The notes below the pieces were generated by a model. That model had not been told where the DNA came from. It saw only the letters and a program-made list of their open reading frames with translations, and ran no database searches. Made by a program: the position numbers and the translations under genes. Positions 9,985 through 22,630 of a stretch of DNA of 64,000 nt are shown piece after piece. Each line of letters starts with the position of its first letter. Position 1 is the stretch's first letter. The DNA is from Limnoperna fortunei (lineage: Eukaryota > Mollusca > Bivalvia > Mytilida > Modiolidae). The stretch spans positions 52,774,774 through 52,838,773 of the forward strand of contig OX104112.1 of assembly GCA_944474755.1 (NCBI GenBank), written 5' to 3'.

Positions 9985-10560
9985 TTCGGTTTCCACTTCT
10001 CCTAGACTATGAACTAGACCGACACATTCCTCAAAGACGCCTTAATAGAATCAAATGAAACTTCGCAAAGTTGTAGATAGACATATTGAGGGGTGCAGTC
10101 AATAGTCAGAATTTTGATAATGGCCGCCACTTGACGACACCCACCCAAAAATAGCAAAAATTTTCCCGTGGTCCGATTTTAACGAAATTTGGTATGGAGG
10201 TAGATGTTAGTATTTGGAGTGAAACGTTACCTTTAAATTTTTTCTCCGACGTCGGGTTTCAAAATGGCCGCCAAAAACGTGTGTAATTTTCAACGTTATG
10301 CGATCTCGATGACATTTAACGTGTTACGATTGCAACAAAATTTGGTATGGAGGTGGATTTAAGTGTATCGAGTGTAAATCCAAATTCAGAATTTTTTTAC
10401 CCCACCTGGCGTTTCAAAATGGCCGCCAAAAACACGTCAAATTTTAAACGTTGTCCGATTTTAATGAAATTTGATATTTAGGTACATCTTTATGTCCTGA
10501 GTGGAAACCAATACTATCCATGGGGATTTTGGGCGAATTCTGTGTTGGCATCCAAACACA
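9985..10560 (+). mobile_element. Element D, copy 4 (sister of copy 2)
   Basis: Close to copy 2 (same CTTCTCCTAGACTATGAAC start) at a distance of 1504 bases. It ends with TGTGTTGGCATCCAAACACA at 10541-10560, just before the decayed LINE. Confidence 0.7.
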
Positions 10561-10566
10561 TTATTT

Positions 10567-12434
10567 TTAATTACTTATTGATTTTGAAAAAGCATTTGAT
10601 TCTATTTCGGGAGTTCCTAATCAATGTTTTGAAATTTTTTAATTTTGGTGAGTCAATAATAAACTGGGTTAAAGCTTTTTATCATTATATAAATTCTGCT
10701 GTTATTCAGGGTGGGAATCTGTCAGAATTTTTCAATATAGGACGTGGGTGTCGGCAGGGGGATCCTCTATCTCCTTATCTTTCTTTTCTTTGTGCAGAAA
10801 TTTTAGAAGTCAAAATCAGGAACAATAAAACATTGCTGGGATATCAGTTACTAAAATAGAACATATGCTTTCACTATTTGCTGACGATACATCCCTCATT
10901 TTAGATGGCACTAAAGAATCATTAAATGAGGCATTAAAAGAATTGGATTGGTTGCCGGAAATATCAGTTCTTAACATAAACTTCTCTAAAACACATGTCA
11001 TTTAGATTGGCAGAAAATATACAGGGAAGAAATACTCAGTTCAAACAGGGACCTTGCATGGGGGGAAACTTCTTTTAAATTATTAGGTAAATAATATAAA
11101 TTATAACGAGAAAATCTTGCAGATTAAAAATGTAATTAGGCAATGGTCCAAACGAAATCTTACTGTAATAGGCAGAATAACAGTGGTGTAATCACTCATC
11201 CTACCAATACTTAACATTTCGATTATTTCATTACCAAATCCAAGTGATGAGATTATTTAACAGGTAAATGATCTTCTGTATTCATTTATTAGGGCTACAC
11301 CAGTTCACAAAGTTAAAAAAGAAGTATTACAAAAGGGATATGAAGAGGGTGGACTTAAAATGATGCATTTATATTCTTTTATCCTTGCACTAAAAAGTAC
11401 TTGGATAAGACAAATATTTCAAACTAACTGTAAATGGCAAAATATATTTCTATCTAGTATGAGTATTAAAAGTACACAATTCTTCAGCTGTGGAATGGAC
11501 TACATAAATCAGTTGGAAATGAAAATTAAAAATAAATTTTGGCAAGATGTTCTTAAATCATGGGAAATAATAATTGAAAGAGAACAAAATAATACATGGG
11601 AAAATTTTATCTCAAGTCCAATTGGGATGAATGAAAAAGTTCAAATAGGGAACTCGCCAGTTTTTTTACAAAGACTGGTGTAACACAGAAATCAGATATA
11701 TAAATGATTTAATGAATACAGATGGATCTTTTTACTCTTTGGAAGAGATTCAACAAAAGTTTCAAATAGATTTAAATGTAAAAGTATAATAGTATAATTG
11801 CAGCTCTTACACAAGCAGCAAAAATGTTTACAAAAGGAAATCATAAATTGAACACTCCATTTATCCCGTCAAATATTCAAGTGTTTTTTAAAACAAAAAA
11901 GGTTCTAAAGATATGTACTTAGTTCTCAACAGAAATTTGAGTATTCCAAATGGAAAAATTAAATGGTGTGACATCTTAAATATGAATGAACAAAACTGGA
12001 ATACATTTTTCAAGTTACCTTTTATGGTCACCAAGAACACAAAATTACAGTGGCTACAGCATAGAATCAATCACAGAATAATTGCAACAAATAAATTCCT
12101 TTGTAAAATAAAAATAACTAATGATTCAAGCTGTACTTTTTGAAAAACTAATATTGAAACTATTGAACACTTATTTTGGGAGTGTGGAAATGTACAATCA
12201 TTTATTACAGATACTGAAAATTGGTTTCTCTCAAATGGTATAAGTATATCATTCAGCTGCCAAAACTTTCTGTTTGGTAATATAAATAATATTTATTATT
12301 GAAATGCTGAAAATATTATACTGCTCAATATAAAACAGTACATATATAATACTAGATGTGGTAAAGGTACATTAAGTCTGCAATCATTAAAAGAAAAACT
12401 CAAAAACATGTACTTAATTGAAAAGATGATCTAA
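10567..12434 (+). pseudogene. Decayed L1-like LINE, 5' truncated, RT to 3' end
   Basis: The sequence enters inside the reverse transcriptase at LLIDFEKAFDSI and continues through INWVKAFYHYI, then GRGCRQGDPLSPY, then LSLFADDTSLILDG (catalytic FADD near 10880). The thumb and C-terminal part follow (GLKMMHLYSFILALKSTW, LQWLQHRINHRIIATNKF, and a knuckle region with IEHLFWEC). Many frameshifts and stops break it into pieces at 10566-10860, 10870-11000, 11360-11760 and 11910-12430. The family resembles L1/Tx1-group RTs common in marine invertebrates but differs from the LINE at 1-4938. It is dead. Confidence 0.85.
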
Positions 12435-13289
12435 ATGCAAAGTCGGTTCTCTCATTTAGATTGCTACTTTAGCCTTTCTGTGTTATAGAGGCCTTTGAGG
12501 CTCTTGAAGAAGAAATAGGTGATGACTGCCGAGAAGATAACTACATTTTTAGACCGGGCAGACGCAACGTAGGGACCAACGTTTCAGCCTTGCCATTGCT
12601 GGGGTTTTGCATACAACATTCACTTTTAGGACTTTAAGTGTTCAAGTGACATTAGTACTGAACTAATATATGAATGATTTTTATCTTTGTAATATTTTGT
12701 TTGATTGACTTCTGTGTGTCATTTATCAAAAGAAATTTTCTTATTTTATTCTTTTTTCTTTAATATACTGAGAAACATGACAAATATATGGAGGGTAATT
12801 GTCCTAGGGGCAATTGTCGGGTGGGGAATTGGTTTTCTGATTTTAACTTAACCAATCTGCCACTGAGGCCACAGTAGCAAGAAGTGGAAATCTCTAAACA
12901 AGTTCTCATTATAACTGAATTTATTTACTGTTTTTGGTTTTTTTCTTTTTTTTTACACGTGAATACTGTAAGGATGCATACAAATACTGGAGATGCATTT
13001 TTCAGTTACATCGTGGTTTAGCTATTTAACGATTAAGTTGCCATTTTGAATTCCCATTTAAACTTAATTTTACTCTCGATTTCTTTAAACACTAATGTCA
13101 AAACTTATTTTTTTTACAGTTCATTAAATTAAATACTGGATGTTTATTAAAACTGTTAGAATTAAAAAAAGGAATTTTATTTTACTTTTTAATTTTTTGT
13201 TGGAAGACGACCATAATAGCTAAGACTTAACATCTGTTGTTATCGCTTTGTAGTCAGGTGGATAACTAGATTTCATATAATTTTTATTC
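12435..13289. other. No gene seen; probable LINE 3' flank
   Basis: The first part may be the 3' UTR of the decayed LINE. A G-rich phrase around 12803-12835 (GTCCTAGGGGCAATTGTC) and a SINE-head-like snippet near 12851-12866 (CTGCCACTGAGGCC) are visible. Nothing codes. Confidence 0.5.
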
Positions 13290-13291
13290 CG

Positions 13292-13690
13292 CGCCACACA
13301 AATGTGGCGGGGTATTATGTTATACACTAAGAATGAATATGAGTGTCTGTCCGTCTGCCCGCCCGTCCTTCTTTCCGTGCCTCGGTGGTTTGCAGAACAT
13401 AACTTGAAAACGCTTCAACAGATTTGGTATAAACTTTGTATAGCTAAGTAATATAAAATTTTAAAAATGTTTCAAGTTCTGCACAATCCCTTTTATGTTT
13501 TTGAGTAAGGCCAATTTTTAAAAAATGTACTAAAATTGCCTTTTTCAAACGATTACTTGAAAAAACAGATTTTGTTGAAAATTGTAACGTACTATAAAAT
13601 TAAGATCAGGTTGAATCCCATTTGTAGTTTTTGAGTTGTGCCAATTTAAAATCGTTTGTATAGGTCCAAGGTCAAGGTAAAAATTGTCTT
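13292..13690 (+). repeat. Dispersed repeat with head hairpin and TGTCCGTC tract
   Basis: It begins with an imperfect hairpin (CGCGCCACA, AATG, TGTGGCGGGG) followed by TATTATGTTATAC and GTCTGTCCGTCTGCCC. Phrases such as GAAAACGCTTCAACAGATTTGG resemble the chained elements at 5-10 kb in style. I do not recognise the family and cannot fix its 3' end. Confidence 0.45.
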
Positions 13691-14984
13691 CTGAGATTGA
13701 CTCGTATCATGCTCAGCTCTTTCCATAGTCTGGTTTTTAATTCATTCAGTAAAATGTGTTCATGAATATTCAAAACAATGCAGGGTGGGCGGGTATCATT
13801 TAATGTCCCATGAAATGCCTGATTTTTGTAGTTGTATGAATGTTTACTTTTGTCAGAACCTTGGATTGATAAAAGTTGTAAAAATATCAAATAAATTGTT
13901 ATCTTCTGTTTACGACCTTCACTTATCAAAAGCCTGGATTAGTTTTATTGTCATAAAAATAGGATTTGTGACCACATTTGTTGTAGGTCTTCTATCATGT
14001 TATTGAGGAGTAAGGGTGAAGCATGTGAGCTTCTTACCTCTATCATATGTTAGCTTTTTTCATTTAATTCATTATGGCTTTATGGATGCTACTGTTGTAG
14101 TTAAAGCCACACCAAAAACTTTGTGCAAAGATCCGAAAATGCATGAATAAAGGAAACTGCATGTCCAAATACATAAGGTTATTTGAAGGTTTTTAGTTGT
14201 TTATGTTTTTTCACCTGGCAAATAATCAGCCAAATTATTTTGTTTTATTTTTAAAAGTGGCAAAACTGCAGTAGAAAGAGTTTTAATAAATTGGTTATAC
14301 ATATAGATGTTTATACATGTATAAGGAAACTTTATTATTTGTTGTAAGCTGACTCACATATGTGTGTTTTATGCTTTATAACTCGAGTTCTCCTGATGAA
14401 TCAACAACAAAATTCGGGAAAAAATCCATTCTGTTGTTGGATCGTTAGAAGACGCTGTCTCTTGCAACGTATCTACCAATCAAACCGATGAACTTTTTTT
14501 AAATGAATAAATTATTATATTTTGCAAATACTAAGTCATTAACATGCTTTAAATAATTTCCTAGTTTACATGCATATATATGTATATATTTTATAGCTTT
14601 CAGATAGGAATTTGGTAATGTTTTTCTATGTTGACAAACCACACAAATGAAGAAGATTTGTGGTATATATAGGGACAAGTAAAAAATAACCATCAATAAA
14701 CGTTTAGACATGTTTTATAAACTTCAATATTGATAATTTTGGCCTTTTATATGACAGATAGGTTTTATAATTATTTTTTTAACTTCTGCCACCTCTGCCT
14801 TATTTTACTTAGAACAATTTTGAACAAGATTTTTTCACTTATGGTTGTTTATCAGGTAAGTTACACTAGTGATATAATTATATTATATGGCTTGATGAGT
14901 TAGCTATATTTCAACTGGTGCACATATTGTATGGGGTGTGTGATTTGTTTTACTGTCTCAATTCCTCTCTCTTTTTGTCTTAGA
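13691..14984. other. No gene or repeat recognised
   Basis: AT-rich sequence with short frames only and no splice-bounded coding pattern that I can support. Confidence 0.5.
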
Positions 14985-15340
14985 AAAAAGTGACGCAAAT
15001 TTGTTCCAAGATGTTAACATGTTAATCACACCAGAGTCCTAATATTATCCCTGTTTCAATATTTTTAAGTAGCTTTCTTTTATAATAGGACAAGTATGTC
15101 AATATTTGGCGTTGCTTCCATTACCGCTTTTCGGCATTCCGTAACAGAACCAAAAAGCAAACACATGTTTTTAAACATGTTAATAACTCCAGGGGCGATA
15201 TGTTATTATTTTTTCAATATTTTATGTCTTCTTGATAAGTTTTTAATATTTAACGGGACAGGTAAACAATAATGTTACGAAGCGTTTGGTGTTTCGTCCA
15301 TCACCCCCTTTTCAGTATTTCGTCAAAGAAAAAGCTGACA
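14985..15340. repeat. Imperfect tandem repeat, about 170-bp unit, two copies
   Basis: AAAAAGTGACGCAAATTTG (14985) and AAAAAGCAAACACATG (15151) begin similar units that both contain ACATGTTAAT, a Pu-rich CCAG phrase, TTTCAATATTT, GGACAAGTA/GGACAGGTA, GTTxCTTCCAT-type sequence and a CTTTTC(G/A)G pattern. A third start, AAAAAGCTGACACAAATT, follows at 15329. Confidence 0.55.
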
Positions 15341-16936
15341 CAAATTGAGTTTGTAAGCTGAAAATTATAAAGAAGCCAAAAAAATATTATTTATTTTATA
15401 ATTTATAGGTTCTTATTAGTCACTTTTCCTATTTACATTTGTAATTTGCAGTTTTCTGTCATGTAAGTGCCGAGTTTATATCAAAACATGTCACTTGAAT
15501 AAACATTTTAACAAGTACATGTAAATAAAAATCATAAGGTACCAAATTGTTCAAAATGAAAAGTTATTACAAATAAATTATAGTGTATTTTATTTAATTG
15601 ATTTATATTACGCCAATGCTGAGTACGGTTAAGAGCGTGCAACGATTCCACATTTGAAAACGACACAATTTTTTTTACCTTTACACCAGAAAACGTTGTG
15701 TAAAGGACCTTTAACACGTATCTCAAGCGTCAGATTTGCACACCTTTTCATAAAACTATAGTTTTATTACGGTAATCGTCTTTTGCGTAAAAATCTTTAA
15801 ACGTAACTTTCGCATCCGCACGAGGACATTATCACAGTATAGGTTTTTGACGAGACCGAATATATAGAGGCAGAACTTATATAATTGCCACTCTAGACGC
15901 TTTTCACTAATTTAACGATAGGTTAGATCGGGGAGTCAATATTTTCAATTGATTGTTTAAATCTTTATATGCAACACAACAATACAAAAAATGAAGGTGA
16001 TAACAAAATGCGGAACACCAAGGAGACTGTCAAAAAAGCCAATCCACTAATCAAAATCCAAGAAACCGGCAAACTTTAGAATCAACAACCAATAATATAG
16101 CAACTATAGCAATGGTCCTGACTTGGATTCTCGATGTTAAAAACCGGCCCCTAAATAAATGGTGTTTTTTTCAGCAGGAATAAAGTTACATTTTTTATTG
16201 GTTACATATTTTCTTAACATACAACAATTTCGTGTACTTGTATTTTGATTGTTGCAGTACAACAATCACAGATCGTAAGTAGTCGAAACAGTGTACACAG
16301 GGCAGCCAATTAGTTACAAAAGGTGCCCTTCTAGCAGGAGCCCCTTAAGTGTACAGCATACAATAACACATCTTAATATTTTGACGATGTGGACAAAGCA
16401 AAGAAATTGCCTGAGAAAGGGGTCATGTGCTTTGTCTGCTACTTTATTGATAATATTACCTCTGACGGTTTCTCCGTTGCCATGGGTTTCTATAGAAAAC
16501 AACGCTCATCGTATGTAAAACTACTACTGCGAAACGTTTGACGAATACCCGTTTTATGAAACGTTCTTCAAGCAAACGATAACCTGTCGCAATGTAAATG
16601 ATTATTTTAATGACAATCTTTATTCGAGATCATTTTATGAACTGTGTCAATGGCTTTAAACAAACAGAGAGTGTTGTTGACTTTACATGCGGTATTTTGG
16701 AATAGACGTCGTAGTGTAATGTTTAATAACTAAAGACTGTTTTTCATTACCTCAAATAATCACGATAATGCTTACGTGTGAACGCTTTTACATCTTTGCG
16801 AATAATGTCAACTTGTCAACAATATGTACAAAATGTATTCATATTTATGTATTATGTTAATTCCCTCTATCTTTATGCGGTCGATTGGCACGATTTGCTT
16901 TTGTATCAGGAACACGTTGTGTTCAAACGAAGTAGT
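15341..16936. other. No gene recognised upstream of the C1q pseudogene
   Basis: AT-rich. A 75-codon frame near 16291 shows no family signature and no coding composition. Confidence 0.5.
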
Positions 16937-17810
16937 ATGAAGATGTTGGGATTGATGTTTCAAGTTGCTTTAGTTTGTGGCTTTCTTTGGTATTCTGAAT
17001 AAATAGTTCGAACGAGGAACAGCTATCTGTTGCGACATTGAAACAAGAAGTGGATATAATAAAAGAAAGGATTAACAATATTACGCATATTTTAGAAAAT
17101 GTAAATATATTCAATAGTTAATTGTTTAGTCGACGTGTCTGGGGTAGATTTTTTTACCTTTGATATGTTGGATTAGCTAGGTCCTACATAATGCTTTTTG
17201 GTACATATGGGTACACTCATGGCATAACGCTAACAACGAATGAGCGGCGTAATTTATTCATGGATTTTAGCGGTGTTAAAATGATGGTGTAAAATATTTC
17301 AAATTATTGTCTCTGTAAAAATAACACTCGAATACATATTGCTTTAACGTGATGTAATTGCCTATGCAGGATCTTGTTATTTTGTTTCTATCTACTTTTA
17401 GATAAAACAAATGACAGGAAAGATGTAATCTTCTTCGTACGACTTTCTACAACAATAACGCTACAAACATATTCTATTGTTAAATTTATCAATGAGGGAA
17501 ACCACTTCAATACAGAAGACGGAATATTTCTAGCACCACTGACTAGAACATACCAGTTCACGTGGACTACTTTAACCTTGACTGGCAACTCCATTGAAAC
17601 AGAACTAAGAGAGGACAACATCTACAAGGAAACTTCTATTCTTTCTGGTGTTCCGGTGAGGGGTATATTTCTGCCACCAAAGTAGCTTTGTGTGTGGTAA
17701 AAGAAGGTGACCATGTGTGGATTCAAACGACCGGTACATATTCTGGAAATTATTTTCATAAAGCATACTCGGCCACAAGTTCATTTACAGGAATGCTGAT
17801 TCATTATTGA
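16937..17810 (+). pseudogene. C1q-domain gene, two exons, frameshifted (copy 1 of the cluster)
   Basis: Exon 1 (16937-17100) begins MKMLGLMFQVALVCGFLW, a signal-peptide-like start. It then loses a few bases after TCTGAA so the frame meets a stop; the remainder still encodes SNEEQLSVATLKQEVD-type coiled coil. A GT donor follows at 17101. Exon 2 (17402-17810, after TCTACTTTTAG) carries the C1q domain: FFVRLST, NEGNHFNTEDGIFLAP, YQFTWTT. A second frameshift lies near 17660, and the last part is GDHVWIQTTGTYSGNYF to SSFTGMLIHY. Four residues (DEAV) are missing compared with the intact copies. An AATAAA follows near 17830. At least two lesions make it a pseudogene. Confidence 0.85.
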
Positions 17811-18149
17811 ATTGTAAAAGACAAAATAAAATAAATATTTCTGTTGTAGAGTATAATATTTATAAATCATAACAATATAATTTTCATTAATAAGTTTTGG
17901 TTGAATTTTAATATTAACATAATGATTTCTATTATTGTTGATGTAGTTACTTGTTTTTCAAATGTGTGGTTGTTTAATATGTATTGAATGCTAAAAATTT
18001 TGGAAACATCATAAGTTAAAGCATGAATTTTTTGTAACACGAAAGACAGAAGCCCTATATATACAAATAAGCATATTGTAACATGATCTAATGCTATGAT
18101 ACTGTATTAGTATAACCCTTGTGTTTGAGTTATCTCCCTTGATAAGCTG

Positions 18150-20640
18150 AGCGTGAGAGTTCAGAAAGTGTCTTATTGTGTCCACGTGTTGACGTCACAA
18201 GAGCTACAGCCTGATCCACATAAAGTGACAGCGATCCGCGAGATGCCCGAGCCAAAAAATAAACCTAAGCTACGAACTGTACATGGTTTGGTTACTTATG
18301 TGTCGAAGTTTGCAACGAACATTGCAGACATAACGTGTCCGTTGAGAAAACTAATATGGAGTAGGCATTGCCAAAATGCGAGCACAGACAATATAGTCCT
18401 TTATTATCAATATACAATATGCATTTTATAATTGACGTTATTTTCTATCACTCTAAAAGTGCTTCCAAAGTCCAGTAGTCACGTGACGTCTTTCTTTGTA
18501 ACTGTGAAGTCACATGAAGTGTAATTTGATTGTCAGTTTTTAAAGATCGATTTAGAGATTGCAAAAAATAGTATGAAATGTTTGTTGTTAATTTTAAATA
18601 TAACATTTATTTTTTATCGATGTAAACTGTATTTTCAAGTCTTTCTTAAAATTATTTTAGTACTTTTCTTCATTCACTTTGTTCCAGTTATTTGACGATA
18701 TCAACTTCCGGACGAAAACAAATCAATATCAGCATTAAGCAGATTTTGATCACGTGGTTTCATTTTGATAACATGACACGTAATTGCCGTAGAGCTCACC
18801 GCTCTTCGCGGGCAGTTTCGCTGCCCGCTGCGAGCTGTGCTCGCTATTAACATGCATATGGAATTACCCACAGCAGGAAGCTTTTGACAAATTAAAGGAG
18901 ATTTTAACTTCGTAGCCAGGTCCGATATTAACCTATTATGACACAAGTAAACCGCTAACGCTGCAAGTCGACGCATCTAAGTTCGGACAAGGCGCTGTTA
19001 TGTTTCAAGCCTGTCGCGTGCGCTTCTAAGTCGCTAACGCCAAATAAGATAAATTACGCCCAAATAAAGGAGATGTTTGCGATCCTCTTTGTGTAAGCGT
19101 TTTTATCAATACATTTACGGTCGACGTGTACAGGTAGAGACCGATCATAAACCCTAAGTGTCGATTATGAAGAAGTATATTCATTCTGCTCCGCCGCGTC
19201 TTTAAATAATGATGTTACAGCTACACCGATACGATCTCGAGGTTACGCACTTCTGGTAAGGCCCTTCTCGTCGCAGACACTTTGTCACGAAAATTCTTGG
19301 CCGATACATATCCCGGATCATCTGTAGGTATGAACGCTCAGGTACATATGGTAATGTCCAGTTTACCAGTAAGCGATCGCAAATTTACCGAAACTAAAGT
19401 CGCGTCTGAGAGCGATAATCAGTTTCGTCTTTAAAAGTCTGTTATTCTATATGGATTGCAGGAATTGCTCTCATTAGTGACCCCCTTATTGTAGAATACT
19501 GCAACCGCAGAGATGTGCTCTCTGTTTTAGATGGCATTTTGTTCAAGGGATGTAAAATTGTAATCCCTAAGAGCTTGACAAATGATATGTTAGAGAAGAT
19601 AAATACATGTTACATGGGCAGGGAATAATGTGTTCGCAAAAGGTGGGGTATTTTAACCTAAAATGTGTTATGTTATTACTGATATGATTTCAAAATGTCT
19701 TAGAACATAGAAGCTCAAATCAGAAAGAGCCTCTCCAAAGTCATGATGTACCGATATATGCTCTGTAAGTTGTCGTTATTGATCTTTTCACCCTTAACCA
19801 AGAGAATTGTTGAATTTGTTGTTGATTACTATAGAAGGTATTTTAAAGGTAGAATACTTCTTCTAGTCAGTCTGTTATTAAAAATCTTAAGGGTGTATTT
19901 GCACGTCAAGGAATCCCTGAAAAGTTATTTCAAATAATGGTCCCCAGTATAGTAGTCAGGGACTTTCCACATTTGGTAGAGATTGGAATTTTTAGCATTA
20001 TACCTCTTGTCCTAATTATGTCCAATTTAACGGTCTTGCCGAAAAAGACATTAACCTTGAAAGGCATACTTCTGAAATGTAAAGCCAACAAAAGAGACCT
20101 ATATTTGGCTTTTCAAGAATATCGCACAACTCCCTTAAACATTGGTTTCTCTCCATCACAGTTACTTATGTGTAGGTCATTAAGGTCAGTATTGCCTGTC
20201 ACTCAACCTTAAGTCATAAGTACCAGATACAAATCAGGTCCGATCTGAAATCCAACATAAAAAGGAAAGTCAGACAATGTACTATTACAATGGTGCAAAA
20301 ATACCCATATGTTCTTCTGTTAGGGTCCAACAACCAGTTTCAAAGATTTGGACACCTGCCGTTGTGTTAAACAAGCACGGTGATAGGTCGTTTATCGTAC
20401 AGCCCCCTGATGGCGGAACATACCGTAGAAACGTTCGCCATCTGATTCATACCCATGAGCCTAATCCCATTATCGGTGTGGATGTGAATCAGCATAATTT
20501 AAAACCAATATTGAAAATGTTCCCGATTCTCCCCTAGATCCAGCTGATGTTAAGAAACATCCCGATATTGATCCCAAACCAGGTGCCCCTGCTGTGGAAT
20601 CACCACAAAAACAATATGTTACAAGATCATGTTGCACTGT
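18150..20640 (+). pseudogene. Decayed Ty3/Gypsy-type LTR retrotransposon pol gene
   Basis: The first piece (18150-18360) gives the end of the reverse transcriptase: LQPDPHKVTAIREMPEP, then VTYVSKFATNIADITCPLRK. After an inserted element (18361-18855) it resumes with QQEAFDKLKEIL, then the RNase H strand LTLQVDASKFGQGAV, EMFAI, YGRRV and DHKP-type remnants near 19080-19160. Integrase remnants run from about 19450 (IVEFVVDYYRRYF, KANKRDLYLAFQEYRTTPLN, GFSPSQLLM) to a C-terminal chromodomain-side piece with QPVSKIWTPAVVLNKHG at 20335-20400. Stops and frameshifts are frequent, so it cannot be active. The 5' part (gag, protease) is not seen. Confidence 0.85.
18361..18855. mobile_element. Element inserted in the Gypsy pol gene
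   Basis: About 495 bases separate RT (LRKLIW) from the following QQEAFDKL. ATATGGA occurs on both sides (18354-18360 and 18856-18862), consistent with a 7-bp target duplication. GCGAGCACAG near the left end (about 18378-18387) recurs inverted near the right end (18835-18844). A perfect 8-bp-stem hairpin GCGGGCAG-TTTCG-CTGCCCGC lies at 18808-18828. No ORF; superfamily not recognised. Confidence 0.7.
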
Positions 20641-20950
20641 CAACCCTAAAATTGTTGTATCTATGTGAAATTGTAAGATTTTTTATTGACTCTTATTTAG
20701 TTGAATTGTGTACACTACCAGTGAACATTGTACAATTTGTATTTTTGAAATAAACATTATATAATATATGGATACGAGTTTGTTAATAGGGAAATTGCTT
20801 AATTATTTTCACAAGAGCGGGGATCGAATTTGGTTATACTGTTTTAATGTAACCATTGTTTTTTCCTTCAATAAAAGAATAAAACAATATGTCTGATTGA
20901 TGTTGTTCAATTATCTACGACCCCCAACCAACCATCCACATACAACTTGC
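20641..20950 (+). other. Possible 3' LTR of the Gypsy element
   Basis: Follows the integrase remnant and contains AATAAAAG at 20869, a short T-rich leader and a C-rich end (GACCCCCAACCAACCATCC). There is no matching 5' LTR in the window, so this rests on position only. Confidence 0.25.
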
Positions 20951-22460
20951 AACAGAGGTAACAACGTTTAGTTTTAATGGGACTTAATATCTTGCAAAAC
21001 CAATATATAAGTGTATTGTACTAGAACATCATGTTGATATGTATTTTATATAATATTAACATCCTACAATGGACCACACAATATCATAACAGCGAGTTTG
21101 CTCTGCCCCTTAATGTTGATTGTAACATTACTCTTTTTTATTTTTTTTGTTTTTTTTTTTTGGTTAAATGAGCCTGGGGTGAAACTCGTGAATAAGCCCG
21201 GGGGTCGTCCCATCGAAAAAATGTTTTATAAACATGTATTTTCTATCTTGGATAAGGCTGATAACTATGGTAGAATCAACTAAAAACGGATTTTCAACAG
21301 ACGTCTTGCGTTTAACGCCAAAAGATTAATAGCAGTGAAGTTTTGTACAGTTAAATTATAGTTAGTGGTTGCAGACTCTGTGTTTTATTTGAGTTTACAT
21401 TCTCACTAGGGTATATGCCAAAAAGATCTTTCACAAGAATTTTGATCATCTATTATGAAAACATTTATATACTCATCAAACATATCACAGAAAGTGATGC
21501 CATATGTCTATTGGATAATTTATTGAATGAAACTCTTATGTCTAATTGCAGTGATTGCTGCAGTCAGATGTATAATCAATGTTCTTAATTACTAAGACAG
21601 TAAATTGTCACTTATCGTAGACTATAACCAGATCATATACAGCAATGATTTGATAAACTGGCGGCTGGTTCCAATTTATCTAATTGTTTTATAAAAGGTT
21701 TCTGACTTGGGAAAGAAAACACTGTTTCTATTTCATACACTCACAATGAACTATATTTTATACACAGTGTATTTCAGTACAACACATAAGTAAATATAGA
21801 TTTGATACGGAAAGATTTGATAAGACAATGACAAATATGACTGCTTCTAAAATTGAATGCTATGAAGAATTGGCCTTTTGATGAGCCCTCAAGGACCATC
21901 ATAAGTGTTAATAACTATGTTTGCTGCAAATAAATGTAGAGATCTAAACAAATGGTGGCTTAAGTATCTGCTGGTAATGCAAAATTGGAAGATTACAATA
22001 ATATCAGAACACAAATCTCGTACACAATAATACTAAACAACTAATAATATGTTTTAATGTATTATAGAGAATTGTTTGAAGCACAGAGCTAGCAACATTT
22101 GTAAAGATTATAAACAGAGTATCATTTTAGCCACATTAATTAAACTGTTAGTCGATGTTTTACATTCAGCAAGCCACATTTAAACTTATATTCTAAACTA
22201 GAACAGATTAGAATAGGATTTTGGAAACAAATAATATGACGAATGGAATACACATTCGCGAAAAGGTATTGGACAAGCTGTACGGTACGAAATTTTTATT
22301 GCGGATAAATATTATGTCGCCATATCGACAATTCTGGTATATACCAGTCTTACATATCTTGGATTTTGAGGTCAATTACGTGCAGAAAGCGTGAAAATCT
22401 GCTCAAACTGGACATCCTATTTAACACCATCTGTCTATGGCCGCTGGTTATATGTTTTAA
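20951..22460. other. No gene recognised
   Basis: AT-rich intergenic sequence; a poly-T stretch lies near 21128-21166. No repeats recognised by eye. Confidence 0.5.
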
Positions 22461-22630
22461 AGGGTGTATTCGACTCCAATCTTAATTGACAAGGATTGCC
22501 AGTTTTCCTACCGCAGGTCGGGGGTTCTCGCCGGGTACTCCGGCTTCCTCCCCAATAAAAACTGGACGCCATGAAATAGCTGAAAAATTGCTCACAGTGG
22601 CGTTAAAACACCGTTCAAACAAACAATATA
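22461..22630 (+). repeat. V-SINE (RUDI-like), 5' truncated
   Basis: It holds the core (GGGTACTCCGGCTTCCTCC) and the tail (GCTGAAAAATTGCTCACAG, GGCGTTAAAACACC, then CAAACAAACA). The tRNA-like head seen in the longer copies is absent. Same family as 34316-34581, opposite orientation. Confidence 0.85.

Larger units (their letters stand above)
7863..10560 (+). repeat. 1.5-kb tandem duplication of the D-D-E block
   Basis: Copy 1 spans 7863-9370 (D1, D2, E) and copy 2 spans 9371-10560 (D3, D4). D1 pairs with D3 and D2 with D4 at nearly the same offset (1508 and 1504). The second copy stops at the LINE, so its E unit is missing. Confidence 0.8.

Noticed and set aside
5692..10000. Many 60-118-codon frames in the GGCCGCC repeat chain
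   Set aside because: They are translations of repeated non-coding units; frames change between copies and no protein is conserved.
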